From the NCBI GenBank assembly GCA_003971905.1, contig RSEE01000108.1, forward strand, positions 62,001 to 126,000: a DNA stretch of 64,000 bases. Direction: 5' to 3'. Position numbers and translations under genes: made by a program. Numbering within the stretch: position 1 is the stretch's first letter; each line of letters begins with the position of its first letter. This document shows, piece after piece, positions 1 to 9,383 of this stretch. The notes beneath the pieces are model-generated. The model had not been told where the DNA came from. It saw only the letters and a list, made by a program, of their open reading frames with translations, and searched no databases. The stretch is from Moniliella sp. 'wahieum' (lineage: Eukaryota; Basidiomycota; Moniliellomycetes; Moniliellales; Moniliellaceae).

Positions 1-836
1 CGCCTTCCGAGCCGTACTGCACGCCATGCCATGACGTATGGATCGGTCCATCGGTCCCGTGCGAGGCCGGGTTGGAACGTAAAAAGTCCACTGGTTGCGG
101 GAGTGAGGACGACAAGGACGCATTGATCCCCGCCGGCACGGGCTCGGCAAACTCACTCTTTTTCATTGCGGCCAACATGCTATCCCACGTCCAGTCGCTC
201 CCGTTGGTCTGCAGCGCCGCCCAGGCATCTTGCTCCACTTGGGTGTGCCGTGTCTACTCGTAGAGGATGGGGCGTACGACCAAAGCGCAAAAAAACAGAG
301 GGTAGGGGGGGTCAGACGTGCCGTGGCTTGCACTACATACTCAGTGTGCCCACGAGGAAAGATGCGGTGGGAGGGACTGAGGGTAGAATACCTTGAAACG
401 GGGAGAGAAAGGGGACATACAACAAGCATGATGTTGATCGCGCTAGACCCACCGAGCACTTTGCCGCGGGGCCAGGAGACTTGTCGCTGGTCCATCTCAG
501 CCTGGGGGACGGTGAGGTACTGCCAGTCCTTGTCGGTGCCAAAGGTGACGGTGGACGGGTTGAACATGGCATTGGGGGTGGTGATGTTGGTATCGCCTTC
601 GCCGCTGGCTCCCGCCTCGAGGACAAGGACGGTATGGTTGGTGCCCTGGGTCAAGCGAGACGCGAGCACGAGGCCGGCCGTGCCTCCTCCAACGATGAGG
701 TAGTCGTACGTCTGCCCATCAAAGTCGGTCGGGACGGAACTGATGCCGCCGGGCACAGCGGTAGGCAGCGCATGGCTGCCCACACTCAACCCCCACCCAG
801 CGAGAAGAAGAACGAACGGACGCCGGCGAGACGCAT
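1..836 (-). CDS. GMC-family FAD oxidoreductase, N-terminal part
   Basis: Start of a glucose-methanol-choline oxidoreductase (aryl-alcohol oxidase/choline dehydrogenase type), cut by the left window edge. The ADP-binding motif YDYLIVGGGTAGLVLASRL is followed by VLVLEAG, the PRGKVLGGSSAIN signature and, after an intron, VEQDAWAALQTNGSDWTWDS. These are the usual first third of the family; the catalytic His/Asn end lies outside. Exon 1 is about 421-836 and exon 2 is 1-253. The intron (254-420, 167 bp) has donor GTATGT and acceptor TAG. I chose the ATG at 836 (MRLAGVRS...), which gives a signal-like hydrophobic stretch (FVLLLAGWGLSVGSHALP) if one indel near 800-815 is assumed; in the main frame there is no ATG. 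It is probably secreted or enters the secretory pathway. Substrate unknown. Confidence 0.85.
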
Positions 837-1049
837 CGAATGAATGCAAGGGCGGCGGATGCAAGGCAGGAAGCAAAAGACCAACAGAGGCTGCTGGTCG
901 GTGGTGCGACGAGGACTGGATGTGGTGCGCCTAACAACGCAGCCCTGCGTAGGTGGGGGGGAGGGGAGGGGTTTATATAGTAGAAACACGCGAGCTGCTT
1001 TTGGCATGCACCGTGCCTGAGGCTTGAGGGGAGGCCCTCTGAGGCGTGC

Positions 1050-1101
1050 GCTTGGGGCTTGGAGCTTGAAGCTTGAGGCTTGAAGCTTGAAGCTGAAGCC
1101 T
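1050..1101. repeat. Short tandem array of GCTTGAA/GCTTGAG heptamers
   Basis: Roughly seven imperfect 7-bp units of GCTTGAA, GCTTGAG or GCTTGGG lie upstream of the GMC gene. Similar 7-8 bp arrays of AGCTCAA occur at 62745-62790, and GGAGCCT units occur at 4589-4703, so simple heptamer arrays recur in the intergenic DNA of this genome. Confidence 0.6.
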
Positions 1102-1847
1102 GACTATGCAATGACTATGCAATGATGGCCCGTCGCGGAAACTGACTGTAATGCGCATGACGCATAGACCCGTTCCCCCAACATCATGTGCATGACCACG
1201 GGTGCAATGGATTCTGTTCATGGATTAGGCCGAGTATCGATCAGCCTTGGGCGCATGGAGGACTAGCTGTGTCTACGAGAAGATCAGATGTAATCGTAAG
1301 CTCAGTCGGAGGGCTCAGCTGAGGGCGCAGGCTGCGCTGAACGCATGACGGTTGCGCAACGTTCAACGCGCAACGTACCACCGCCGCCAGAGGCTGCGGC
1401 CGGTGGCTCTGGAGGGGGTCTGCTGGGCGCAACGGCCAATCGGGATTGGAAGAAGGCCCGTGTGGCATGTGGCGAGAGGACGGATGGGCATGGTGAGTGA
1501 GGCCGGAGGATGGACGATCAATGGGGGCGTGGGGTCTTTCGAACTCAGAGATCGCATCCGTCTCTGATGTGCAGCCAAGGTCAGATCCCACACCGTAGAC
1601 CTGGGGGAGCCGTGGGCACGGACATAGGGTCGCTCGTCGGATGCAGGGTTAGGGTTAGGTGGCTGTGCTGGGGTAGTCTGCTCCGCTTCCGGTTCCGACG
1701 GAGGTAAGCGTCTTGGCGTTGGGTTGCCAAGCAAGGCAGGGCAGTGCTTATTTCCGGCTGCGTACTCAGCACGCGTCCATCCGAGCGTCGATCTGAGATG
1801 GTTGTCGATCATCTGAGACCGGGGTGGGGGGGCGTGGCGGGCATGCT

Positions 1848-1877
1848 CACGTGAGAGACCACGTGAGAGACCACGTG
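1848..1877. promoter_or_regulatory. Three CACGTG boxes spaced exactly 12 bp apart
   Basis: CACGTG occurs at 1848, 1860 and 1872, embedded in the 12-bp unit CACGTGAGAGAC. CACGTG is the classical site of bHLH factors (Cbf1, Pho4, SREBP-like). The array lies about 170 bp before the start codon of the PWWP gene. That it is a regulatory site is inferred. Confidence 0.5.
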
Positions 1878-1894
1878 ACTGGGAATCGGGCGGT

Positions 1895-1910
1895 AGGGTT
1901 GCCCAACCCT
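1895..1910. promoter_or_regulatory. Inverted AGGGTT/AACCCT pair
   Basis: AGGGTTGCCCAACCCT is a near-perfect inverted repeat about 140 bp before the PWWP gene. The same AGGGTT core occurs in all three ribosomal-protein promoters of this window and resembles telobox-type sites bound by Tbf1/Myb-like factors. Function inferred. Confidence 0.4.
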
Positions 1911-2047
1911 ACCCCGTGTGCCCATTGCGCTCGGACCTCCGAGCTGGGACGGCGGGTGTGATGTAAGCAGCAGTGGGCCGTGGCTCATGGCACCCCCGCA
2001 CGGCCAGGGCGCGTGTCTGGCCCACCACCACGCGGAGGAGACGCGCC

Positions 2048-4556
2048 ATGCCTGCCTCCTCGTCGCGGCGCCCCTTGTACGTCTGCCTGTCCTGTCTGTC
2101 CTGTCTGCGCTCACATGCTCATCCTGCCTCCCGCCAGCCCGAGGGACGCGGTGGTGCTTGCGCGCGTCCGCAGCTGCCGCCTCTGGCCCGCCATGGTGCG
2201 TGCTTCTCTTCTCCTTTCGTTTCGTGTCTTTCTCCTTCCTCACCTCCCCCGCCCGCAGGTCGTAGAAACAGACCAGATCCCCGCTGGCGTCTTGGCCGAG
2301 CGCCGCCGCCGCAAGTACATGACCAAGACCACCACTGTCCGCTTCATCCCCGACGCTAGCTAGTACGTGTCCTCCACGCGCACGCGTCGCACCTTGCGTA
2401 TTTCGCATTGCGTTCGCTCCCCACTCACCCCATCGTTTCCTCCAGCGCCTTCTTCCAGGACGAGGAGCTGACGCCGCTGTCGCCGCAGGACGCCCACAGG
2501 TTCTTGAAAGGGATAAAAGTCAACAACTTCCCCGGGCAGCTGAAGGAGGGGTACGAGATTGCCCAGACGCGTGCCGTGGCCTGGGCACGTGAACAGGACG
2601 AGCTGGTTCGGAGGGCGGAACGCGACCTGCCCCCTGCCTCCTCTGCCTCTCCCCGGCCGCGAAAACGCGCGCGCCAGCCTAAGAAGTGCCTGTTGCTGCT
2701 CCCGAGGCGAGTGTGTCCGACTCGGAGGAGGAAGCACCGCCTCCTCGAAAGCGTGGTCGCCCGTTCAAGAAAGCTCCTGTCGCAGCTGCGGAAAAGAGCG
2801 ATTCAGAGTCCGTGGAGGAAGTGCCCCCTCCTCGGAGGCGCGGACGCTCGTCCAACAAAGCACCTGTTCCTGCTCCAAAGGAGAGTGCATCCGATTCGGA
2901 GGAGGAGGCACCACCAGCGCGTCGTACGCGCGGACGCTTTTCTAAGAAAGCACCTGTTCCTGCTCCAGAGGAGAGTGCATCCGATTCGGATGAGGAGGCA
3001 CCACCAGCGCGTCGTACGCGCGGACACTCTTCTAAGAAAGCTCCTGTTCCTGCTCCAGAGCAGAGTGCATCCGATTCGGAGGAGGAGGCGCCACCAGCGC
3101 GTCGTACGCGCGGACGCTCTTCTAAGAAAGCACCGGCCCCTGATCCGGAGGAGAGCGCGTCAGACTTCGAGGAGGAGGAGGAGGAGGACGAGACGGAGGA
3201 GGAGGGGGAGGACGAGGAGGAAGAGGAGGTGGAAGAGAAAGAGGAGACACCAGCACGTCGTACGCGCGGACGTCTTTCTCAGAAAGCACTTGTTCCTGCT
3301 CAAGAGGAGAGTGAGGCAAGCTCTGAGGAGGAGGGGCCCCCAGCGCGTCGTACGCGCGGGCGTTCTTCTAAGAAAGCACCTGTTCCTGCTCAAGAGGAGA
3401 GTGCGGCCAGCTCTGAAGAGGAGGAGGAAGAGGAGGAGGAGGAGGAAGAGGAAGAAGAAGAAGAAGAGGAAGAGGAGGAGGAGCGACCGCCAGCACGTCG
3501 TACGCGTGGGCGTCCTTCTAAGAAAGCACCGCTTCCTGCTCAAGAGGAGAGTGCGGCCAGCTCTGAAGAGGAGGAGGAGCGACCGCCAGCACGTCGTACG
3601 CGGGCGTCCTTCTAAGAAAGCACCGCTTCCTGCTCAAGAGGATAGTGCCGCAAGCTCTGAGGAGGAAGAGGAGGAAGAGGAGGAAGAGGAGGAAGAGGAG
3701 GAGGCGCCACCAGCACGTCGTCAGCGCGGACGCCCTTCTAAGAAAGCACTCGTTCCTCCTCGAGAGGAGGATGTGCCAGATTCTGAAGATGCAGCACCTC
3801 CTGCGCCGCGTAAGCGCAGGCGTCCCTCGAAGAACGCTCTTGTTCCTACTGCAGAACCGAACGGGTCAGGGTCTGGGGACGATGTGGCGACGGCTGATTC
3901 GCCGCCTGCGCGCCACCGCGCACGTCGCTCCACCAACGCATCTTCAGCCCCGGTGGTGGAGCTGGTTCCGGAACCCGGTCTGGACACCGCGCCCCAGCCC
4001 CAGCCCCAGCCCCAGGCAGAGGCAGAGGCAGCGTTCGTACCGGACGCGATCTCATATGCTGATATGACCCTCGATCCGGGCGAGGGATGGAGGACCGGTA
4101 CGGACGACGGCCACCTGCGCGTGCTGCGGTTCGAGTTGCAGAAAGCGTTTTGGGCAGCGAAGGCTTGGTTCGGACGGTACGTGACTATTGACTTGCCGTG
4201 GTGGCCTGCACCGGGGCGATGGAGTGCCAAAGGGAGAAGTGAAAGGAAGAGGAAAAGGGGGAGGGGAGGGGGAAGGGATCGTGGCTGGTACTAGTAACCT
4301 TGCTAACTTACCTTGGCTTTTGTGTTTGTTTTTGTGTTTGTGTATGCTGCACCTGCAGTCGATGGGGCACGCGAACGCGGTGTTAGCGGAAATTGAAGCG
4401 TTGCCTACGATCACGCTGGAGGAAATCCGGTACAGTAAGATCAACAAGGTGTTAAAGTTGATTATCAAGAGCTCGCTCCCGGCCGACCTTGAGGCCGAGT
4501 ACCACTTTGCCCAGCGCGCTACCAACTTGTTGATCAAGTGGGCCAACGTCTCGTGA
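2048..4556 (+). CDS. PWWP domain chromatin protein with AT-hook-like repeats and an IBD-like C-terminus
   Basis: Five exons, judged from splice signals: 2048-2076, 2138-2195, 2259-2362, 2446-4176 and 4359-4556, with donors GTACGT, GTGCGT, GTACGT and GTACGT. The N-terminal PWWP domain (DAVVLARVRSCRLWPAMV, then VRFIPD..YAFFQDEELTPLS) reads methylated histone tails in known families. A long disordered middle has about ten units of the type RRTRGRPSKKAPVPA separated by Glu tracts (up to about 25 Glu); the GRP cores resemble AT-hooks. The C-terminus (DGHLRVLRFELQKAF, then AVLAEIEALPTITLEEIRYS and LLIKWANV) matches the helical integrase-binding/TFIIS-N-like fold of LEDGF and HRP2. Frame breaks near 2688 and 3600 and an unresolved phase at the last intron look like sequencing errors in repetitive DNA. 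Likely a nuclear protein on transcribed chromatin. Confidence 0.75.
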
Positions 4557-4588
4557 TCCATGTTCGGTCTGGGAGCCTGGGAGTCTGG

Positions 4589-4703
4589 GAGCCTGGAGCC
4601 TGGAGCCTGGAGCCTGGAGCCTGGAGCCTGGAGCCTGGAGCCTGGAGCCTGGAGCCTGGAGCCTGGAGCCTGGAGCCTGGAGCCTGGAGCCTGGAGCCTG
4701 AGC
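4589..4703. repeat. GGAGCCT minisatellite, about 16 copies
   Basis: A nearly perfect 7-bp tandem repeat starts about 30 bp after the PWWP gene's stop codon and ends in ordinary intergenic sequence. Expect length variation between isolates. It does not appear to be coding. Confidence 0.9.
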
Positions 4704-5007
4704 CTGATACTGGTTTGATTTATTATGTGTTGGGCACGCCTATGGTTTCTCGCCTCGCGGGTTCTGTGTACGCACGCCTGGTGCCAACCTAATTGTTGTC
4801 CTTTCTTCTTTTTGTCTTGCAACTTTTGGGCAACCTCTCGTTCCCAGCGCTCGTAGGTTGATCGAGGATCGAAATTCCATGGAGGCAGGACCAGGATGCA
4901 GGATACAGGATCCCTTGCTCTCCTCATCCTCTCAAAGAGGCAGAGAGACGAGAAACGAGAAACAAGGTACAAAAGACGAGAGGAAAGAGTAGAGAGCAGA
5001 GATTACT

Positions 5008-6358
5008 CTAGAGATACACGACCTGCTTGGCACGGGCATGGGACTGGACCAACTTGGCAATCGCAACATCTTGAGCGCCCACTCCGACCGACTTGAACAA
5101 CGACGGTGTGCCAGCCTGGCGTGCCGCGGCACCTGTTGCACGAGCCCTGTTGCGCCCCACAGCTGGCCCGGCACAGGCTCTGGGTCCACCAACAGCTGGC
5201 CCAAAGCCACCCCTTCCGAAGCGGGCACACCAGCCTTGATCAGGTCGCCCGCTTCGCTCCCTGATAACAAGCGAAACCCCAATCCCGCGAGAAGTGGTCA
5301 GTCACAGTCCCATCGGTTCCCCCGCCTGCGACTGGCGCTCGAGGGGGAAGTATAGTGAAGGAATGAAGGAACGGGGGGGACGGTGACAAGGGGACGTACC
5401 AACAGCTTCGACCGAGTCTACAATTAACGTGCCAGCCTTGGCCACGGTGCGGACCAGGTCGGGGGGTACCTCTTGCATATGCGGTTTGTCTGGTATGTTA
5501 TGGTGATATGGGAGGTGTCAGGTAGTGAGTTTCACACGGAGCGGAGCGTAGGTGAGCTTGGCTGTGCGTGGAACGCTGTGCACAAAGACACGCTGTGCAC
5601 AGCGCGAGGGGGGAGAGGAGAGGAAGGGACGTACAGGAACCAACGAGGATGAGGTGCGCGCCCGGTTTGATCTGGTCCGAGCGGAAGAGCGGGGCGGAGG
5701 ACGGGGTGGCGGTGCAGATGATATCGGCTTGGGGGAGGTGAGAGTCGTCCTTATCGACCGAGATAGTGACGTTACGTGAGGCCAACGTGGTGCGCAGGAG
5801 GTCGGCAGTGGAGGTGGTGGTGGCGCTCGTCGCACGTCCTGGGGTCGGGACAAAGTGGACAGAGCGAATAGAAGGGTACACAGCGACCAACAAGAGTGCA
5901 TGCCAAAACGTTTGTTGTCCACCGCCGTACAAGGCTACCGTGCTGACCTCCTCCGTGTCGGGAGGCAAGACAAGTGCTGTGGCCAATACGGATCCTGCGG
6001 CCGTACGAGCAGGAGTGAGTAGCGACGCATACACCATCGCCGTCAGTTTGCCCGTTGCATCGTCAAACAAGAGGGTTACACCGGGGATACCGGACGGTGC
6101 CTTGCCCGGCGTGGGAACGGCCACGATCTTGGCCGCTGTCGTACCGCCCGCACGCGCAGGCATGAACAGCATCGTATGTGCCGGGTTGGCAATCGACAGC
6201 CGAGGTGGAATCTGGACCTGCTCATGCGCATCCGACGGCGCTTCGAACGTACGAAACACTTCCGCTTGGTTGTTGAGAAGAAGGTGCGGCGACGTTAACG
6301 CGACTGAGACGAGCCAGTCTCGCACCTCGTCCTGGCTGAACACTTGCACGGCCGACAT
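5008..6358 (-). CDS. Ornithine cyclodeaminase / mu-crystallin family protein
   Basis: Three exons: 5635-6358, 5400-5489 and 5008-5260, with introns of 145 and 139 bp, both with donor GTACGT. The protein starts MSAVQVFSQDEV. It has the family's substrate region (PPRLSIANPAHTMLFMPA), the NAD(P)-binding core (VALYGGGQQTFWHALLL), the stretch DIICTATPSSAPLF, VGSYKPHMQEVPPDLV across the first intron, and the C-terminal LFKSVGVGAQDVAIAKL. Family members are NAD(P)-dependent enzymes acting on ornithine, or reducing ketimines; which applies here cannot be told. One indel near 5160 is needed to join the C-terminal motif. No targeting signal is evident, so probably cytosolic. Confidence 0.82.
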
Positions 6359-7218
6359 GGTGACAATGGGCGATGGGCGATGGGAGATGGTGAGATGGAG
6401 GAGGAGAGCCAAGTGCCACGGCCACCGTACTAGCAAGGACGAGGGGTCAAGCCACTAGTCACGAGCTTGGGGCTCAGGCTGAGCGCCAAAGGCCAAAGTC
6501 GATAGAATCTCCGCTGCGACGTCAGGAACATTGTTCGGACTTAAAACTTTTTACCCGCCCCCCCCCTTAACCCACTTTAAATTGGGTAGATCGTAGATGC
6601 GATCTGGCATGGTCCTTCCCGGCGGTTATCGATTATCGATTATCGGTTACCCTACCGACTGGGGCGATCGATGCGCTGCCAGGATGGGCTTTTAGGTTCA
6701 ACGTTGACCCCGCACGTTGACCCCAACGTGTTGGCTGACGCTCAGCAACCGACACAGTAACTACTACAGCTATCGCATCGTGTGCACCGGACGACTTGGG
6801 TCCTGGGGGGCCCCTCAGTGAGTAAAGAAATGGTTCCGTGCCGGAGACACAGCCATCTTTTTTCAACAGCGTCCCCGACCTCGACCAAGCCGCCCTTGCA
6901 TTCCTGCAACGGCATCAGCCACTCCTTTATTGGCTTCCTCCCGTTCTGGGTTACACGAGCCCAGTCCCAACAAGCCTGTGCACAGGCACAGCATAGGCCA
7001 GTCTCTATGGAAGCACACCTCGCACGCAATGGGTCCTGGTGTGCATATCTGGCGCCGAATCAGGCGTGATCCTATTTTCGCCGACCGACAGGCCCAGGCC
7101 GAGCCGTCAAAGAGCCGTGAGGAAGCAAGCACCAACCAGTCCCGTAGTGTGCGTCTACCGCTCTCAGACTTCAAGCAAGATAGTGTACGCGGGCCGAGCA
7201 GCCGAGAGCAGGGTACGA
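6359..7218. other. Intergenic region, no gene recognised
   Basis: About 860 bp between the cyclodeaminase start and the RPL21 stop. It has a C-rich run followed by TTAACCCACTTTAAA around 6550-6580 and a short ATCGATTATCGATTATCG repeat near 6625-6645. The overlapping short frames on both strands resemble no known protein. Confidence 0.5.
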
Positions 7219-7701
7219 TTAGATGTACGTGTCGTAGGCGATGGGGGCGAGGGTCTCGGGGAGGTTGTCCTGGGTCTGGATGACGCGGGCGTCGCGAGGC
7301 AAAGCCGGGCGACGCTTAAGGTCAAACGTCTCGCCAGCCTCTTTGGCAATGCGTTTCTTTTCAGCGTTGGACTTGACGCGGGCCAAAAAGTCGTCACGGC
7401 ACTTGGAGTGCTTGACGTGCTCCACACGCACATTCACCCGTTTCTCCATGTACCGACCACCGACAATCTTGTAGATGATCACGCCGACCGCGCGCGGCGC
7501 CACATTGTACACCACGCCCGTGCGACCGTGGTAGTACTTGTGCGGCATGCCCTTCTGGATCGCACCGTTGGCCTTAATGTCGACAATGTCGCCCACGTGG
7601 TACGGCCGGAGGTAGGTCGAGAGCGGGATCTGGCCGTGCTGGCGGAAGCCACGCTTGAACAGGTCGCGCGTGCGCGCGCGGTAACCAAACGAGTGCGGCA
7701 T
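7219..7701 (-). CDS. RPL21: 60S ribosomal protein L21 (eL21)
   Basis: Intact 160-residue protein, the usual family length. It starts MPHSFGYRARTRDLFKRGFR, followed by the diagnostic VGDIVDIKANGAIQKGMPHK, YHGRTGVVYNV, the segment ending RVEHVKHSKC, and the conserved end LPETLAPIAYDTYI. It is a single exon with no frame problem. It forms a head-to-head pair with RPS9 across 485 bp. The protein sits in the large subunit near the central protuberance and 5S rRNA. Confidence 0.97.
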   Translation of the reverse strand: MPHSFGYRARTRDLFKRGFRQHGQIPLSTYLRPYHVGDIVDIKANGAIQKGMPHKYYHGRTGVVYNVAPRAVGVIIYKIVGGRYMEKRVNVRVEHVKHSKCRDDFLARVKSNAEKKRIAKEAGETFDLKRRPALPRDARVIQTQDNLPETLAPIAYDTYI

Positions 7702-8186
7702 GACGCTGCCGAGGGCGAAGACAAGGCAGGGGCAAACAAGAACAAGTCACTTGGTCAGTTTCGTCGTTCTCGTTCGTGGGGGGGGAGGGAGGGCGTCATC
7801 CGCACGGCCAAGCAAAGCGGCCGACAAGCATACGCCGAAAACTGGCTTGGTGACCTCGTTGGTGAGAAAACCAGCGGGCTCGGGGGCCACCACTGGGGAG
7901 ACTGCGAATGGCCGCCACGGCCCAGCTACCAGTAGGGTTGGCTGCGGGCGTGCCCGCGTGGCCGCTGGGCAGTGCCTGAATTTATTGCGGACGCGAAAAG
8001 GGAAAGCCTGGCGCGGGGGCAGTCCATGCCATCCGCCAGGGTCGCACGAATTTGGCACAAGGCCACACTGTTGGATGCCGAATAGGGTTGCGCCGGTGTG
8101 CTCCCCCCTCCCCCGCCCGTCCCCGTCGGGCTGGCTGGGCCAGCGAGTCGTGGCTGCCGCTTTGCCTCTTGCCCCTGTCCAGCACC
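7702..8186. promoter_or_regulatory. Bidirectional RPL21/RPS9 promoter region
   Basis: 485 bp separate the two start codons. AGGGTT cores occur at 7934-7939 (AGGGTTGG) and 8084-8089 (AGGGTTG), the same box found between the other two divergent ribosomal-protein pairs here. A pyrimidine-rich tract (8100-8186) precedes the RPS9 start and ends in CCAG just before it. Regulation is inferred from shared motifs. Confidence 0.55.
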
Positions 8187-8759
8187 ATGCCTCTCGCTCC
8201 CCGGAAGCAGTCGAAGACGTACAAGGTCCCGCGTCCCTTTGAGGCGTCGCGTCTCGACTCGGAGCTCAAGCTGGCTGGCGAGTACGGGCTGCGCAACAAG
8301 ACGGAGATCTGGCGCATCTCGCTGACGCTGTCCAAGATCCGTCGTGCGGCTCGGGAGCTGCTCAAGCTGGATGAGAAGGACCCCAAGCGTCTGTTGAGGG
8401 CAACGCCATTATTCGTCGTCTGGTCCGCATTGGTGTGCTGGACGAAACGCGGATGCGGCTGGACTATGTGCTGTCGCTTACCGTCGAAGACTTTTTGGAG
8501 CGTCGGTTGCAGACGCAGGTGTTCAAGACGGGCCTGGCCAAGTCCACACCACGCCCGCGTGCTCATTCGTCAGCGCCACATTCGCGTCGGCAAGCAGATC
8601 GTTAACGTGCCCTCGTTTGTCGTTCGTCTCGACAGCCAGAAGCACATTGACTTTGCCCTCAACTCGCCCTACGGCGGCGGCCGCGAAGGCCGTGTGAAGC
8701 GCAAGCGCGCCAAGGCCGCCGCCGAGGGCGGTGACGAGGAAGAGGAGGAGGACGAGTAA
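8187..8759 (+). CDS. RPS9: 40S ribosomal protein S9 (uS4)
   Basis: Starts [20 protein letters not shown] and contains [20 protein letters not shown], then the S4 domain ([20 protein letters not shown]) and the family end [15 protein letters not shown] with an acidic tail. Between about 8394 and 8548 the translation leaves the S9 frame and then returns. A one-base loss near 8394 (TTT read as TT) and a two-base loss near 8545 restore [20 protein letters not shown] and the rest of S9. Since S9 is essential and single-copy in most fungi, sequencing error is the likeliest cause. It functions in the small subunit near the mRNA entry and the decoding fidelity region. Confidence 0.95.
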   Translation: MPLAPRKQSKTYKVPRPFEASRLDSELKLAGEYGLRNKTEIWRISLTLSKIRRAARELLKLDEKDPKRLLRATPLFVVWSALVCWTKRGCGWTMCCRLPSKTFWSVGCRRRCSRRAWPSPHHARVLIRQRHIRVGKQIVNVPSFVVRLDSQKHIDFALNSPYGGGREGRVKRKRAKAAAEGGDEEEEEDE

Positions 8760-9383
8760 ACCCACTTGCATGCTTTTGGTAGGTTGGATACAAGTCTGTC
8801 TTGGTGGCTGTACCCCTTTCTCTAGGGTTGTCACCCGCTCCTACCCCGTACTTGTCGTTATGCCCTAGGCTCTGCCAAAACTTGCCTCTTGATCGCGAGG
8901 GGACACATTTATGGCCCATCACAAAGCATGTTGCTATCTCGCACCTGAGCTCTTGCTGAATGTGGAGATAGTATAGTCTGAATAGAAAACCAAGGGAAGC
9001 CGTATGCGAGTACCTAGGAACAACAAGTCTTTCAACCAGTTGAGAGGGAGGTGCTGCTTCCCGTAGTACAACCTGGCCCAGCTGGATCGCTGCCGTCGGA
9101 TTGAAGCTGAAGCTGCATCCAATTCACATAGGCCGCTACCGGCAGACCTATGTCCAAGTCTTGTGAGAGGAGGCCCACGCTTCCCACGGCCGACGCATCA
9201 GCAAGCTGACGGAAGCCGCTAAGTCCCGTCCTCCCTGCCTATATTGCAACACTGCAAGGAAGCGCAGTACGGCCTTCCTACATCTCGCCATCGAAGGTAA
9301 GAAGTGCAGGAAGCAGAGAACCAGGTGGATACAAATGCAACGAGAGTTGGATGATGCTACTAGGAGAAGGCAGCCTGGACGCT
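8760..9383. other. Intergenic region between convergent RPS9 and eIF2-beta
   Basis: 624 bp with the two 3' ends facing each other. A second AGGGTTG occurs near 8822. No open frame has recognisable domains and no structured RNA was noticed. Confidence 0.5.

Larger units (their letters stand above)
877..2047. other. Intergenic region between divergent GMC and PWWP genes
   Basis: About 1.2 kb shared upstream DNA with no convincing gene. It holds a TATA-like TTTATATAG near 970-978 close to the GMC start, a 7-bp direct repeat array (1050-1101), two tandem TTAGGG-like units at 1645-1658, a CACGTG array (1848-1877) and an AGGGTT/AACCCT inverted pair (1895-1910). Short open frames here have no recognisable protein features. 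Confidence 0.6.

Noticed and set aside
1645-1658. TTAGGG-like units as an internal telomere
   Set aside because: Only two units, and the degenerate CCCTAA-like stretch near 11815-11845 is too irregular. Both look like chance or factor sites.
8394-8548. Programmed ribosomal frameshifting in RPS9 and other translation genes
   Set aside because: Breaks occur at unrelated sequences, in both directions, several per gene, and in genes never known to use recoding. Random loss in homopolymers explains them better.
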